Positions 9,770 through 18,270 of a stretch of DNA of 64,000 nt are shown one piece after another; position 1 is the stretch's first letter; the number at the start of each line of letters is the position of its first letter. The position numbers and the translations under genes were made by a program. The stretch is from Methylocystis sp. SC2. Lineage in GTDB: Bacteria; Pseudomonadota; Alphaproteobacteria; Rhizobiales; Beijerinckiaceae. The stretch is from contig NC_018485.1 in assembly GCF_000304315.1 (NCBI RefSeq), positions 3,194,501-3,258,500 on the forward strand, read 5' to 3'. Under the pieces are notes generated by a model, which was not told where the DNA came from, made no database searches, and worked only from the letters and a program-made list of their open reading frames with translations.

Positions 9770-10735
9770 ATGCGCTCCTATCTCGACTTCGAAAAGCCCG
9801 TCGCGGAACTCGAAACCAAGGTCGACGAACTGCGCGCGCTGGCCGAAAACGGAGAGGCCGTGTCGATCGGCGAGGAGCTCAGCAAGCTCCAGGCCAAAGC
9901 CGCGAAGGCGCTCGCGGATCTCTACGCCGGCCTGACGCCCTGGCAGAAGATTCAGGTCGCGCGGCACCCGCAGCGGCCTCACTTTTCTGACTATGTGCGG
10001 CAGCTTGTCGACGAGTTCACGCCGCTCGCCGGAGACAGGCTGTTCGGCGAGGACTTCGCGATCGTCGGCGGTTTCGGGCGGTTCCGCGGCGAGCCGATCT
10101 GCGTCATCGGCCAGGAGAAGGGCTCGGACACGTCGAGCCGTCTTCATCACAATTTCGGCATGGCGCGGCCGGAAGGCTATCGCAAGGCGGTCCGCCTGAT
10201 GGAGCTCGCCGACCGTTTCGGCCTGCCGGTCGTCTCGCTTGTCGATACGGCTGGCGCTTTTCCGGGCATCGACGCCGAAGAGCGCGGGCAGGCCGAGGCG
10301 ATCGCCCGCTCCACTGACGTATCGCTCATGCTCGGCGTGCCCAATGTCGCCGTGGTGGTGGGCGAGGGCGGGTCCGGCGGGGCGATCGCGATCGCCGCCG
10401 CCAACAAAGTGCTGATGCTTGAGCACTCGGTCTACACCGTCGCGTCGCCCGAAGCCTCGGCCTCGATCCTGTGGCGCGATTCCGCCAAGGCGCAAGAGGC
10501 GGCGACGAGCATGAAAATCACCGCGCAGGATCTCTTAAAGTTCGGCATCATCGACCTGATTGTGACGGAGCCGCCGGGCGGCGCCCATCGCGATCCTCAG
10601 GCGGCCATTGGCGCGGTCGGAGAGGCGCTCGCCAAGGAACTTGCCGGCCTGGCGAATTTGTCGCGCGAACAGCTGAGACAATTCCGCGCCGAGAAGTTTT
10701 TGGCCATGGGCCGGAAACTTGAAGAGAAGCGTTAA
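9770..10735 (+). CDS. accA: Acetyl-CoA carboxylase carboxyltransferase subunit alpha
   Basis: Alpha subunit of the carboxyltransferase that, with AccD, moves the carboxyl group from carboxybiotin to acetyl-CoA to make malonyl-CoA for fatty acid synthesis. 321 residues, the usual length. It opens with the family's YLDFEKPVAELETK and carries VSLVDTAGAFPGIDAEERGQ and VVVGEGGSGGAIAI, the CoA-binding and oxyanion regions. ATG at 9770 is chosen over upstream codons because it matches the family N-terminus and follows AAAGGAAAA. It is a single gene, divergent from the hydrolase. Confidence 0.96.
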   Translation: MRSYLDFEKPVAELETKVDELRALAENGEAVSIGEELSKLQAKAAKALADLYAGLTPWQKIQVARHPQRPHFSDYVRQLVDEFTPLAGDRLFGEDFAIVGGFGRFRGEPICVIGQEKGSDTSSRLHHNFGMARPEGYRKAVRLMELADRFGLPVVSLVDTAGAFPGIDAEERGQAEAIARSTDVSLMLGVPNVAVVVGEGGSGGAIAIAAANKVLMLEHSVYTVASPEASASILWRDSAKAQEAATSMKITAQDLLKFGIIDLIVTEPPGGAHRDPQAAIGAVGEALAKELAGLANLSREQLRQFRAEKFLAMGRKLEEKR

Positions 10736-10886
10736 CGTAAATTCCAGAAAATTGGCCTAAAAGCGCGCAGACGCGCGATTCTCCGCTGATTTGGACACGT
10801 TCTCGTCCCATTATTTGTTTTTTCTGATCAGGCGCGGCGGCTCGCTTCCGAGACCTTCGCGAGGCGCCTGCGCCGCCAGAGGGGAC

Positions 10887-12131
10887 ATGATGAAGACTCG
10901 AGGCATTGCGCCGGCGCTGGGGCTTGCCGTCCTCGCCGCCTTCGCGCTCTCGGCCTGCGAGCAGAGCGGTCTCGCGCATCGCTCGCTTGCGCCGATCCCC
11001 TCCGAGACCGTCGCGCTGATGGAGCAGGCCGGCACGACCAAGGAAGCGCCGATGCTGATCCGCGCCTACAAAAAGGAAGCGGAGCTCGAAATCTGGAAGA
11101 TGCGGTCCGATGGCCGTTACGTCCATCTGAAGACCTTTCCGATGTGCCGCTGGTCGGGTCAGCTCGGACCCAAGCGTCGCCAGGGCGACCGCCAGGTGCC
11201 GGAAGGCTTTTACGCCATCGGCCCGGCGCAGATGAATCCGAACTCAAGCTACTATCTGTCGTTCAACGTCGGCTATCCGAACGCGCTCGACCGCGCCCTT
11301 GGCCACACCGGCGGCGACATCATGGTGCATGGCGCCTGCTCGTCGGCCGGATGCTTTTCGATGACGGACAAGCAGATCGCCGAGATCTACGCGATCGCCC
11401 GCTCGTCGCTCGCCGGCGGTCAACGCGCGATCCAGATGCAATCCTTCCCCTTCAAGATGACGGCGGAAAATCTCGCCAAGCATCGTCTCGACCCGAACAT
11501 CGACTTCTGGAAGCAGCTCAAGGAAGGCTCCGATCATTTCGAAGTGACCTTGCAGGAGCCGCAGGTCGCCTTCTGCAACCGGCGTTACGTGTTCAACGCC
11601 GAGGGCGCCGCAAACCTCGATCCGAACGCCGCCTGTCCGCCGCTGAAGCAGGATCCGCAGATCGCCCAGGCGGTGGCCGAGAAGAGCGCCAAGGACCAAG
11701 CCAAGATCGCCCAGCTCGCGCAAAGCGGCGTGAAGCCGGTGCGGATCGTTTATCAGGACGGCGGTCAGCATCCGGCCTTTGCGTCGCGGATTCCAGAGGT
11801 CAGCCGCCCGGAGACGATCGTTCCGCCGACCGAAATCACCCTCGACGAGAAGCCGACCCGAGTCGCTGGCTCAGCCGCCGCCAAATCGCCAGCCGGGACC
11901 CTGGCCGGGGCGAAGACCGCCGACGAAAGCCGGCAGACCCGCGTCGTCGCAATGGCGCCGATGCGCAGCGACCACCGCGACCTCTCGGCGCTGGCAGCCT
12001 CGGACCCAAGCCCCACCAACAGCGTGAAAAAATTGGCGCGTCCTAACAAGGAAGCGGGAAACATTCCGACGCCGCCGGCCTCTATCGGCGTCAGGAAATC
12101 CGCCGCCGTTCATTCGACCAAATCGTTTTAA
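10887..12131 (+). CDS. L,D-transpeptidase-family (YkuD) lipoprotein
   Basis: Predicted periplasmic lipoprotein of about 414 residues with a lipobox (FALSAC, Cys about residue 25). The YkuD catalytic signature is MVHGACSSAGCFSM at about residues 147-160, with His, Gly and the nucleophilic Cys in place. Enzymes of this family make 3-3 peptidoglycan cross-links or attach proteins to peptidoglycan. The C-terminal third (about 280-414) is low-complexity, Ala/Pro/Lys-rich and probably a disordered tether. The start is one of two adjacent ATGs (10887 or 10890) behind GAGGGG. A strong intrinsic terminator follows at 12157. Confidence 0.85.
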   Translation: MMKTRGIAPALGLAVLAAFALSACEQSGLAHRSLAPIPSETVALMEQAGTTKEAPMLIRAYKKEAELEIWKMRSDGRYVHLKTFPMCRWSGQLGPKRRQGDRQVPEGFYAIGPAQMNPNSSYYLSFNVGYPNALDRALGHTGGDIMVHGACSSAGCFSMTDKQIAEIYAIARSSLAGGQRAIQMQSFPFKMTAENLAKHRLDPNIDFWKQLKEGSDHFEVTLQEPQVAFCNRRYVFNAEGAANLDPNAACPPLKQDPQIAQAVAEKSAKDQAKIAQLAQSGVKPVRIVYQDGGQHPAFASRIPEVSRPETIVPPTEITLDEKPTRVAGSAAAKSPAGTLAGAKTADESRQTRVVAMAPMRSDHRDLSALAASDPSPTNSVKKLARPNKEAGNIPTPPASIGVRKSAAVHSTKSF

Positions 12132-12156
12132 CTCTCGGATCCTTCGAGCGAACTTG

Positions 12157-12185
12157 AAGCCGCGCCTTAGCGCGGCTTTCTTTTT
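12157..12185 (+). terminator. Intrinsic terminator of the L,D-transpeptidase gene
   Basis: Perfect 8-base stem AAGCCGCG / CGCGGCTT with loop CCTTAG, followed by TCTTTTTG. It sits 26 bases after the stop codon. Confidence 0.85.
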
Positions 12186-12242
12186 GTCCAAGGCGCGACG
12201 GGCGGCTACTCGCTGAAGCTTCGCCGTGTAGCGAAAAATATC

Positions 12243-12271
12243 TTGACTCTTGTGCGGCGCAGCAATATAAC
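12243..12271 (+). promoter_or_regulatory. Near-consensus sigma-70 promoter for a candidate small RNA
   Basis: TTGACT (12243-12248), a 17-base spacer, then TATAAC (12266-12271). This is the best -35/-10 match seen in the window. It points into a 90-base stretch without a reading frame that ends in an intrinsic terminator. Confidence 0.7.
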
Positions 12272-12277
12272 AGTGCG

Positions 12278-12365
12278 ACGCAGCGAGAGTTCTCTTGCTT
12301 CGTAGCCCTCCTTGGGCGTTTCCTCCCTTGACTTGGGCCGCTGGTTCGTCCGGCGGCCCTTTTTT
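12278..12365 (+). ncRNA. Candidate trans-acting small RNA, AbcR/alpha-r15-like
   Basis: About 88 bases from the predicted start (about 12278) to the T-run at 12360-12365. The terminator stem is GGGCCGC (12335-12341) with GCGGCCC (12353-12359). Upstream lie two pyrimidine-rich anti-Shine-Dalgarno motifs, CCCTCCTT near 12306 and TTCCTCCCTT near 12320. Two such motifs ahead of a GGGCCGC...GCGGCCC terminator is the layout I recall for the AbcR (alpha-r15) family, which represses ABC-transporter mRNAs in Rhizobiales. Promoter, motifs and terminator are seen; the family assignment is inference. The 3' end just touches the cobB stop codon on the opposite strand. Confidence 0.6.
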
Positions 12366-13776
12366 ACGCCAGCAGGTGGAAAAACGAGCCGGAGACGCCG
12401 TTGGTCGCCAGTCCGGCTGGGCGTTCGTCATCGCTATAGGCGTCGCGCGCCAGCGCGAAGGGCGCGCCTTCTTCGCGAAGAACGGTCGCGTAGTGAAATT
12501 CATGCCCGCGCAGTCGAACTCCGACGGCGCCCAACGGATGATCGGCCGCCAATCGCGCCTGGCGATAGCCGAGATGCAATTTACGCCGGGCGAAGCTCGT
12601 TTCCAGTTCCAGCAGTCCGGCCATTTCATGCGCCTCGCCCGCCGCGTCGATCAGCGCGCGGCCGAGAACCATGTAGCCGCCGCATTCGCCGTGGAGCCAT
12701 CCTCTCTGAGCGAAACGCCGCAACCCCTTCATGAAGCCTTGCGCCGCCGACAATCGGCCGGCGTGCAGCTCGGGATAGCCGCCCGGCAGCCAGCAGAGAT
12801 CGCAGTCTTCGGGCGGCGCCGCGTCGGCGAGCGGCGAGAAGAAGAAGACCTCCGCGCCGGCGTCGCGCCAATTCTGCGCGAGATGCGGATAGAAGAAGGA
12901 GAAAGCGTCGTCGCGCGCGACGGCGATGCGCTGGGCGGGAGGCGCGGTCGCCACGACGCCTGTCATTCCCGACGCCCGCGGAGCGGGCGATCGGGAATCC
13001 ACGGCCGCGACAGGCGCGTCTGGCGTCACGCTGGATTCCCGATCGCTTCGCTTGCGCGAAGCGTCGGGAATGACATTGCTCGTTGCGGCGATCGTCGCGC
13101 AAGCGACGATCACGTCCACATCCACATGCGCTTCGATGAAATCTGCGAGCGCCTCGAGACGCTCGTCGAGACCTTGCGTTTCGCCGGCCTGAACCAGGCC
13201 GAGATGGCGTTCGGGGAGAGAAACCCGCTCATTGCGGGGCAATGCGCCAAACACCGGGAGGCCCAGCGCCTCGATCGCTTCGCCGGCGAGCCTGCGATGA
13301 CGCTCGGAGCCGACGCGGTTCAACACGACGCCGGCGACCTTTACGCGCGCATCGTGTCCGGCGACGCCGCGGACGATCGCCGCCGCCGTCTGCCCCTGGC
13401 CCGTAACGTCATGAATGAGCACGACCGGCCAGCCGAGCAGGGCGGCGATGTCGGCGCTCGCCCCAACGCCAGCTGCGCCGCCGGGCGCGCCGTCAAAGAG
13501 CCCCATGGCGCCTTCGGCCAGCACGATGTCCGCGCCGGCGCTCACCTTCGCGGCGAGACTCTCGATCAAATGCGCCTCCATCGCCCATGAATCGAGATTG
13601 ACGCCGTCGCGGCCGGTCGCCGCCGCGTGAAAGGCGGGATCGATATAGTCCGGCCCGCATTTGACCGGGGCGACGCGCAGGCCGCGCCGCGTCAGCGCGC
13701 GCATCAGGCCGAGCGTCAGCGTCGTCTTACCCGAGGAGGAGCGGGCGGCGCCGATCAGCAGGCCTGGCGCGTTCAC
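12364..13776 (-). CDS. cobB: Hydrogenobyrinic acid a,c-diamide synthase with an in-frame repeat-derived insert
   Basis: ATP-dependent, glutamine-using amidase that amidates the a and c side chains of hydrogenobyrinic acid before cobalt insertion. 470 residues. The N-terminal synthetase domain has the P-loop [14 protein letters not shown] (about residues 9-22). The C-terminal glutamine amidotransferase domain has [11 protein letters not shown] and the catalytic Cys in [10 protein letters not shown]. Between the two domains, about residues 234-272 are encoded by a palindromic repeat element (12961-13075). Removing it would leave about 430 residues, close to characterised CobB. It is the last gene of the B12 operon and overlaps cobM by 4 bases. 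Confidence 0.93.
   Translation of the reverse strand: MNAPGLLIGAARSSSGKTTLTLGLMRALTRRGLRVAPVKCGPDYIDPAFHAAATGRDGVNLDSWAMEAHLIESLAAKVSAGADIVLAEGAMGLFDGAPGGAAGVGASADIAALLGWPVVLIHDVTGQGQTAAAIVRGVAGHDARVKVAGVVLNRVGSERHRRLAGEAIEALGLPVFGALPRNERVSLPERHLGLVQAGETQGLDERLEALADFIEAHVDVDVIVACATIAATSNVIPDASRKRSDRESSVTPDAPVAAVDSRSPAPRASGMTGVVATAPPAQRIAVARDDAFSFFYPHLAQNWRDAGAEVFFFSPLADAAPPEDCDLCWLPGGYPELHAGRLSAAQGFMKGLRRFAQRGWLHGECGGYMVLGRALIDAAGEAHEMAGLLELETSFARRKLHLGYRQARLAADHPLGAVGVRLRGHEFHYATVLREEGAPFALARDAYSDDERPAGLATNGVSGSFFHLLA
12961..13075. repeat. Palindromic element inserted in frame within cobB
   Basis: Terminal inverted repeats are perfect over 15 bases: TGTCATTCCCGACGC at the left and GCGTCGGGAATGACA at the right. 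An inner pair, CGGGAATCCA and TGGATTCCCG, faces inward, and each half also forms its own GC-rich hairpin. The element at 61429-61539, between genes, has the same outer and inner pairs. Here it is read through without a stop, adding about 38 codons to the linker between the two CobB domains. Confidence 0.85.
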
Positions 13777-14537
13777 CTTTCGCCTCTCGGCCGGAAGCGC
13801 CGATCATAGTCCGCGTCGTATAGAGCGCTTTCGCGGAAGTCTTCGCTCGCCAGCGCCGGTCCGACGAGAATGAGCGCGGTGCGCTCCATCGGCGCCTCGG
13901 CGGCCTGAGCCTCGATGTCGGCGAGCGTTCCGCGCACGACGCGCTCATCCGGCCACGAGGCGCGATAAACGAGGGCCACGGGACAGCCGCCGCCATAATA
14001 GGGCGTCAGCTCCTCCACGACCTGCGCCAGCACATGGATCGAAAGATGGATCGCCAGCGTCGCGCCGGATTGCGCGAATGTCGCGAGCCTTTCGCGCTCA
14101 GGCATCGATGAGGCGCGCCCCGAGGTGCGCGTCAGCACCAGCGATTGCGCGACTTCGGGGAGCGTGAGTTCGCGCTTCAAGGCGGCGCTCGCCGCCGCGA
14201 AGGCCGGCACGCCGGGCGTCATCGTGTAGGGAATGCCGAGCGCGTCGAGGCGTCGCATCTGCTCGCCTACGGCGCTCCAGATCGAGAGGTCGCCGGAATG
14301 CAGCCGCGCGACGTCCAGGCCGGCGTCATGCGCCCGTTGCATCTCGCCGACGATGGCGTCGAGCGACAGCGGCGCCGTATCGACGATGCGCGCCTCTGGC
14401 GGACAATGCGCCAGCACGCCCGCAGGCACGAGCGAGCCGGCGTAAAGGCACACCGGACAGCGCGCGATGAGATCGCGACCCCGCAAGGTGAGGAGATCGG
14501 CGGCGCCGGGACCCGCGCCGATGAAATGCACGGTCAT
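13773..14537 (-). CDS. cobM: Precorrin-4 C11-methyltransferase
   Basis: S-adenosylmethionine-dependent methylation of precorrin-4 at C11 to precorrin-5. 254 residues with the tetrapyrrole-methylase opening [15 protein letters not shown], the CobM-type [10 protein letters not shown] at about residues 30-39, and the glycine-rich [12 protein letters not shown] near residue 102. It overlaps its upstream neighbour (cobE) and downstream neighbour (cobB) by 4 bases each, so the three are translationally coupled. Length and motif order are normal. Confidence 0.95.
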   Translation of the reverse strand: MTVHFIGAGPGAADLLTLRGRDLIARCPVCLYAGSLVPAGVLAHCPPEARIVDTAPLSLDAIVGEMQRAHDAGLDVARLHSGDLSIWSAVGEQMRRLDALGIPYTMTPGVPAFAAASAALKRELTLPEVAQSLVLTRTSGRASSMPERERLATFAQSGATLAIHLSIHVLAQVVEELTPYYGGGCPVALVYRASWPDERVVRGTLADIEAQAAEAPMERTALILVGPALASEDFRESALYDADYDRRFRPRGER

Positions 14538-14932
14538 GCGTTGCTCTCTTCGACGCGTCTTGCGAGAGCGCAGGCGGCGACCGGCGTCGTCACGCGCGGC
14601 GCGACGAGGCGACTGTTCGGTCCGGCGCCGACGAGCGCCGCGGCTTCGGCGACGCTGCCGACTCCAAACATCGCCTGCACCCGCGGCGAATGCGTCGCCG
14701 CGGTCGCCTTGCGGGCGCGCAGCGCCGCGAGCGGCAGAAAGACGAGTTCAAGCCCAAGCTCGCGCGCCGCATCATGCAGGCCAGCTTCCTGCGCCTTGCT
14801 TTCCAGCGCGCAGAGCCTTGCATCGCTGAGCTCGACGTTATGCGCCTGCGCGACGCGGCGCACGAGTTCGACGATGTCATGCGCGGCGACGCCGCGTCTT
14901 GCGCCGAGCCCGAAGGCATATGTCGCATTCAT
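14534..14932 (-). CDS. cobE: CobE / CbiG C-terminal-like cobalamin biosynthesis protein
   Basis: A 132-residue protein of the CobE/CbiG_C family. It opens [20 protein letters not shown], where the GxGxRRG.....I pattern is the family hallmark, and continues with [21 protein letters not shown]. The family belongs to corrin-ring synthesis; CobE has no firmly established reaction, while CbiG opens the delta-lactone in the anaerobic route. ATG at 14932 is chosen because it overlaps the cobL stop as ATGA; an in-frame ATG at 14950 would add six residues. It lies between cobL and cobM in the operon. Confidence 0.85.
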   Translation of the reverse strand: MNATYAFGLGARRGVAAHDIVELVRRVAQAHNVELSDARLCALESKAQEAGLHDAARELGLELVFLPLAALRARKATAATHSPRVQAMFGVGSVAEAAALVGAGPNSRLVAPRVTTPVAACALARRVEESNA

Positions 14933-16131
14933 CTCTTCGTCGCTCGCCATTGCGTGACCGCCATCGCCGGATCGAGCGCGTGGAAGCGGCCGATCGGCCG
15001 CGCATGCGCGATCTGCAGATGTAATAGTTCGCCGCCTTTCTCGCGATAGGCGTCGGCGAGCAGCGCTTGCGTCTCGATGGTGACGGCGTTGACGACGATG
15101 CGCCCGAAACGGGGCAGGGCGTCCCAAGCGGCGGCAAGCGTCGCCGCGTCGGCGCCGCCGCCGATGAAAGCCGCATGCGGCGCATCGAGTTCGGCGAGGG
15201 CTTGCGGGGCTTCGCCCTTGATGATGCGCAGATCCGGAACGCCGAGCGACAGCGCATTGCGCGCAATGCGCTCCGCGCGCACGGCGTCGCGCTCGATGGC
15301 GATCGCGCGGTTTGAGGGATCGCTCAGCATCCATTCGATGGCGATAGAGCCGGCGCCGGCGCCGACGTCCCACAGCAATTCGCCCTTGCGCGGCGCGAGC
15401 GCGGCGAGCGTCACGGCGCGGATGTCGCGCTTGGTGAGCTGCCCATCGTGCTCGAACCAATCGTCGGGAAGGCCCGGCGTAAGCGGAATGACCGGCGTGT
15501 CGCCGTCGGCTTCCACTTCGACGGCGACAGTGTTGAGCGGCGCAATGTCGTCGAGCGCGAATGCGTCGGCGCGCGCTTGGCGCACGCGCTCAAGCGGTCC
15601 GCCGAGACGTTCGAGCACATGGAGGCGCGATCCGCCCATGCCGCGCAGGGCGAGATGGCGCGCGAGGCGCGCCGGCGTCGTCTCGTCCCAGGAGAGCGCG
15701 ATCATCCGCGCGTTCGGCTGCAGATGCGGCCTCACGCGTTCAAAGGCGCGGCCGTGCAGCGACAGGAGCGCGCAATCCTGCTGGCTCCATTTGAGCCGCG
15801 CCGCCGCGAGCGAAAACGCCGAAGGCGCCGGAACGCAGAAAATTTCGTCAGGCGCGACATGGCGCGCGATGAGATCGCCGACGCCGTAGAAGAAGGGATC
15901 GCCTGAGGCCAGAACGACCGTGGGTTTGCCGCGCTGCGCGAGAATGCGCGGCAATGCGTCGGCGAGCGGCGAGGGCCATTGCAGGCGTTCCGCCGGCGCG
16001 TCGATCATCGCGAGATGGCGCGCGCCGCCAATGATCAGCGAGGCCCGCGCCACGATCGCGCGCGCCGCCGGCGTCAGCGCGTTCGCGCCGTCTTCGCCGA
16101 GGCCGATCAGCGACAGCCATGGCGCGCTCAT
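14929..16131 (-). CDS. cobL: Precorrin-6Y C5,15-methyltransferase (decarboxylating)
   Basis: Bifunctional enzyme that methylates C5 and C15 and decarboxylates the C12 acetate of precorrin-6Y to give precorrin-8X. 400 residues: an N-terminal CbiE-like methylase domain (WLSLIGLGEDGANAL at about 5-19, VVLASGDPFFYGVGD at about 72-86) and a C-terminal CbiT-like Rossmann methylase domain (LLWDVGAGAGSIAIEWM at about 252-268). This full fusion is the usual form in aerobic B12 makers. It overlaps cobJ and cobE by 4 bases. Confidence 0.95.
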   Translation of the reverse strand: MSAPWLSLIGLGEDGANALTPAARAIVARASLIIGGARHLAMIDAPAERLQWPSPLADALPRILAQRGKPTVVLASGDPFFYGVGDLIARHVAPDEIFCVPAPSAFSLAAARLKWSQQDCALLSLHGRAFERVRPHLQPNARMIALSWDETTPARLARHLALRGMGGSRLHVLERLGGPLERVRQARADAFALDDIAPLNTVAVEVEADGDTPVIPLTPGLPDDWFEHDGQLTKRDIRAVTLAALAPRKGELLWDVGAGAGSIAIEWMLSDPSNRAIAIERDAVRAERIARNALSLGVPDLRIIKGEAPQALAELDAPHAAFIGGGADAATLAAAWDALPRFGRIVVNAVTIETQALLADAYREKGGELLHLQIAHARPIGRFHALDPAMAVTQWRATKR

Positions 16132-16880
16132 GTCGCCTTCCGCGACGTATAGACCCAGTCGCGCGCAGCTTGGCGCGCGATGCGCCGCGTGCCGCTGGCG
16201 CCGATCACGACAAGCGTCGACATATCGACCTTGTCGCCCTCGGCTTCATCAAGTCGCGTCAGAATGATCTCCTCATTCTCACGCCCGACGGATTTCGCCA
16301 GGGCGACGAAAGTCTCGCCGGGAAGATGGCGACGCAGCAGCGCGAAAGCGTCATCGATGCGCGTCGGCCGCGCGCGCGACGCGGGATTATAAAGCGCGAT
16401 GACGAAATCGCCTTGCGCCGCATGCGCGAGCCGCTTGGCGATGACGTCCCACGGCTTCAGATTGTCGGAGAGCGAGATCGCGCAAAAGTCATGGCCGAGC
16501 GGCGCGCCGAGTCGCGCCGCCGCCGCCTGCATCGCCGAGACGCCGGGCAGCACGCGAATGTCGAGGTCGCGCCATTCGCGCGGGCCGCCGTCGACCGCTT
16601 CGAACACCGCCGCCGCCATCGCGAAGACGCCGGGATCGCCGCCGGAGACGACGGCCACGCGGCGCCCCTGCGCGGCGCGCGCCAGCGCCTCCCGCGCGCG
16701 GTCGATCTCGACGCGGTTGTCGCTTGCCAGCCGCGTCTGCCCTTCGCGTTCAGGAACGCGTGCGACGTAAGGCCCATAGCCGATGATGTCCTGCGCGGCG
16801 TCGAGCGCTTCTTGCGCCTCGTTCGTCAGCCATCGCGCGTCGGCCGGACCGAGGCCGACAATGTCAAGCGCGCCGCTCAA
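16128..16880 (-). CDS. cobJ: Precorrin-3B C17-methyltransferase
   Basis: Methylates C17 and drives the ring contraction of precorrin-3B to precorrin-4. 250 residues. It has the methylase opening LDIVGLGPADARWLT, IIGYGPYVARV at about residues 32-42, VAVVSGGDPGVFAMAAAVFE at about 75-94 and the CobJ-typical LPGVSAMQAAAARLGAPLGH. The C-terminal VVIGASGTRRI matches the family end. It overlaps cobI and cobL by 4 bases. Confidence 0.95.
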   Translation of the reverse strand: MSGALDIVGLGPADARWLTNEAQEALDAAQDIIGYGPYVARVPEREGQTRLASDNRVEIDRAREALARAAQGRRVAVVSGGDPGVFAMAAAVFEAVDGGPREWRDLDIRVLPGVSAMQAAAARLGAPLGHDFCAISLSDNLKPWDVIAKRLAHAAQGDFVIALYNPASRARPTRIDDAFALLRRHLPGETFVALAKSVGRENEEIILTRLDEAEGDKVDMSTLVVIGASGTRRIARQAARDWVYTSRKAT

Positions 16881-17641
16881 GGGCGCCTGCCTCGCCCCGG
16901 CACAAGCGCCATCGAGAAATAAGGCGCGTCATCGTCGCGCTTGTCGGAAAAGCGCATGATCTTCTCGCCGGGCATGGCGCCGCGTTCGACATAGATCGCG
17001 CGATCGATGACGCCGGCGCGAGTCATCGCCCGGCGCAGCTTGGCGAAATTGCCGCCGAGCTTCATCACCACCGCGGCGTCCGTGGCGGCAAGACGCGATG
17101 CAAGGCAGTCTTCATCGAGCGTCGCCGGCAGAACCGTGAGAATGTCGTCGCCCCAGGCCATCGGCTGGCGCGCCGCGGCGAAACAGCCGGACATGCCCGA
17201 GACGCCGGCGCAAATCTCGATGCGAAAGCGCGAGTCGAGCCGCGCGAACATATGCATGAAGGAGCCGTAGAGCAGCGGATCGCCTTCGCACAGCAGCGTC
17301 ACGTCGCGACCGGCTTCGAGCACGGCGCGAATGCGCATCACGCAATCTTCATAGAAGCGCTGAAGCGAGGAGACATATTCCGGCTGATCGAAAGGAATCT
17401 CCGTCGTCACCGGATAGAGCAGCGCGATCTCTTCGCAGCCCGGCGCGAGATAGGGCGCGGCGATCGCGCGCGCGTGGCTCGCGCGTCCGCGCTTGGCGAA
17501 GAAGGCGACGACGTTCGCCGCGCCGATGAGGCGCGCGGCCTTCACCGTCACGAGCTCCGGATCGCCAGGACCGAGTCCGACGCCGATCAGCGCCCCGAGC
17601 GTCGCGACGGCTTCATGCGATGTCGAGGCGAGCGCGTTCAT
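16877..17641 (-). CDS. cobI: Precorrin-2 C20-methyltransferase
   Basis: Methylates precorrin-2 at C20 to precorrin-3A, the first committed step of the B12 branch. 254 residues, with GVGLGPGDPELVTVKAARLI at about 20-39, LLCEGDPLLYGSFMHMF at about 115-131 and AGVSGMSGCFAAARQPMAWG near 143. These are diagnostic for the precorrin-2 methylases. It is coupled by 4-base overlaps to cobH and cobJ. Confidence 0.95.
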   Translation of the reverse strand: MNALASTSHEAVATLGALIGVGLGPGDPELVTVKAARLIGAANVVAFFAKRGRASHARAIAAPYLAPGCEEIALLYPVTTEIPFDQPEYVSSLQRFYEDCVMRIRAVLEAGRDVTLLCEGDPLLYGSFMHMFARLDSRFRIEICAGVSGMSGCFAAARQPMAWGDDILTVLPATLDEDCLASRLAATDAAVVMKLGGNFAKLRRAMTRAGVIDRAIYVERGAMPGEKIMRFSDKRDDDAPYFSMALVPGRGRRP

Positions 17642-18270
17642 TCCTGCTCGCTCGCCAGCGCATTGATGGCGGCGGCGGCCATGGCGCTGCCGCCCTTGCG
17701 GCCTTTCACGATCACGAAGGGAATGCGGCCGTATTCGCGCAGCGCGCCCTTCGATTCCGCCGCGCCGACGAAACCGACCGGCATGCCGATGATGGCGGCC
17801 GGAGGCGCCGCGCCTTCGTCAATCATCTCGAGCAGGCGGAACAGCGCCGTCGGCGCATTGCCGATAGCGACGAGAGCGCCATCCAACCGGTTGCGCCACA
17901 GCTCCAGCGCCGCGGCGCTGCGCGTGGTTCCGATCTCGGCGGCGAGCGCCGGCACGCGCGGCTCGAGCAGCGTGCAGACGACCTGATTTTCGGCCGGCAG
18001 CCGCGAACGCGTCACGCCATGCGCGACCATGTTGGAGTCGCAGAGAATCGGCGCGCCCTTCTGCAGCGCGTCGCGCGCCGCTGCGACGAAATCCGGCGAG
18101 AACTCGATGTCGTCGGCAAGTTCCACCATGCCGCAGGCGTGGATCATGCGGACCGCGATTTTTTCCTGCTCCGGCGTAAAGCGCGAGAGATTCGACTCGG
18201 CGCGAATGGTCGCAAAGGAGCGCGCATAAATTTGCGCGCCTTCGTGGATATAGTCGAAGCGGCGGCTCAT
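17638..18270 (-). CDS. cobH: Precorrin-8X methylmutase
   Basis: Moves the C11 methyl group to C12, turning precorrin-8X into hydrogenobyrinic acid. 210 residues. The catalytic histidine is in VRMIHACGMVELADD (His about residue 49); AARDALQKGAPILCDSNMVA and MPVGFVGAAESKGAL are the conserved substrate-binding segments. Overlaps of 4 bases couple it to cobG and cobI. Confidence 0.95.
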   Translation of the reverse strand: MSRRFDYIHEGAQIYARSFATIRAESNLSRFTPEQEKIAVRMIHACGMVELADDIEFSPDFVAAARDALQKGAPILCDSNMVAHGVTRSRLPAENQVVCTLLEPRVPALAAEIGTTRSAAALELWRNRLDGALVAIGNAPTALFRLLEMIDEGAAPPAAIIGMPVGFVGAAESKGALREYGRIPFVIVKGRKGGSAMAAAAINALASEQE

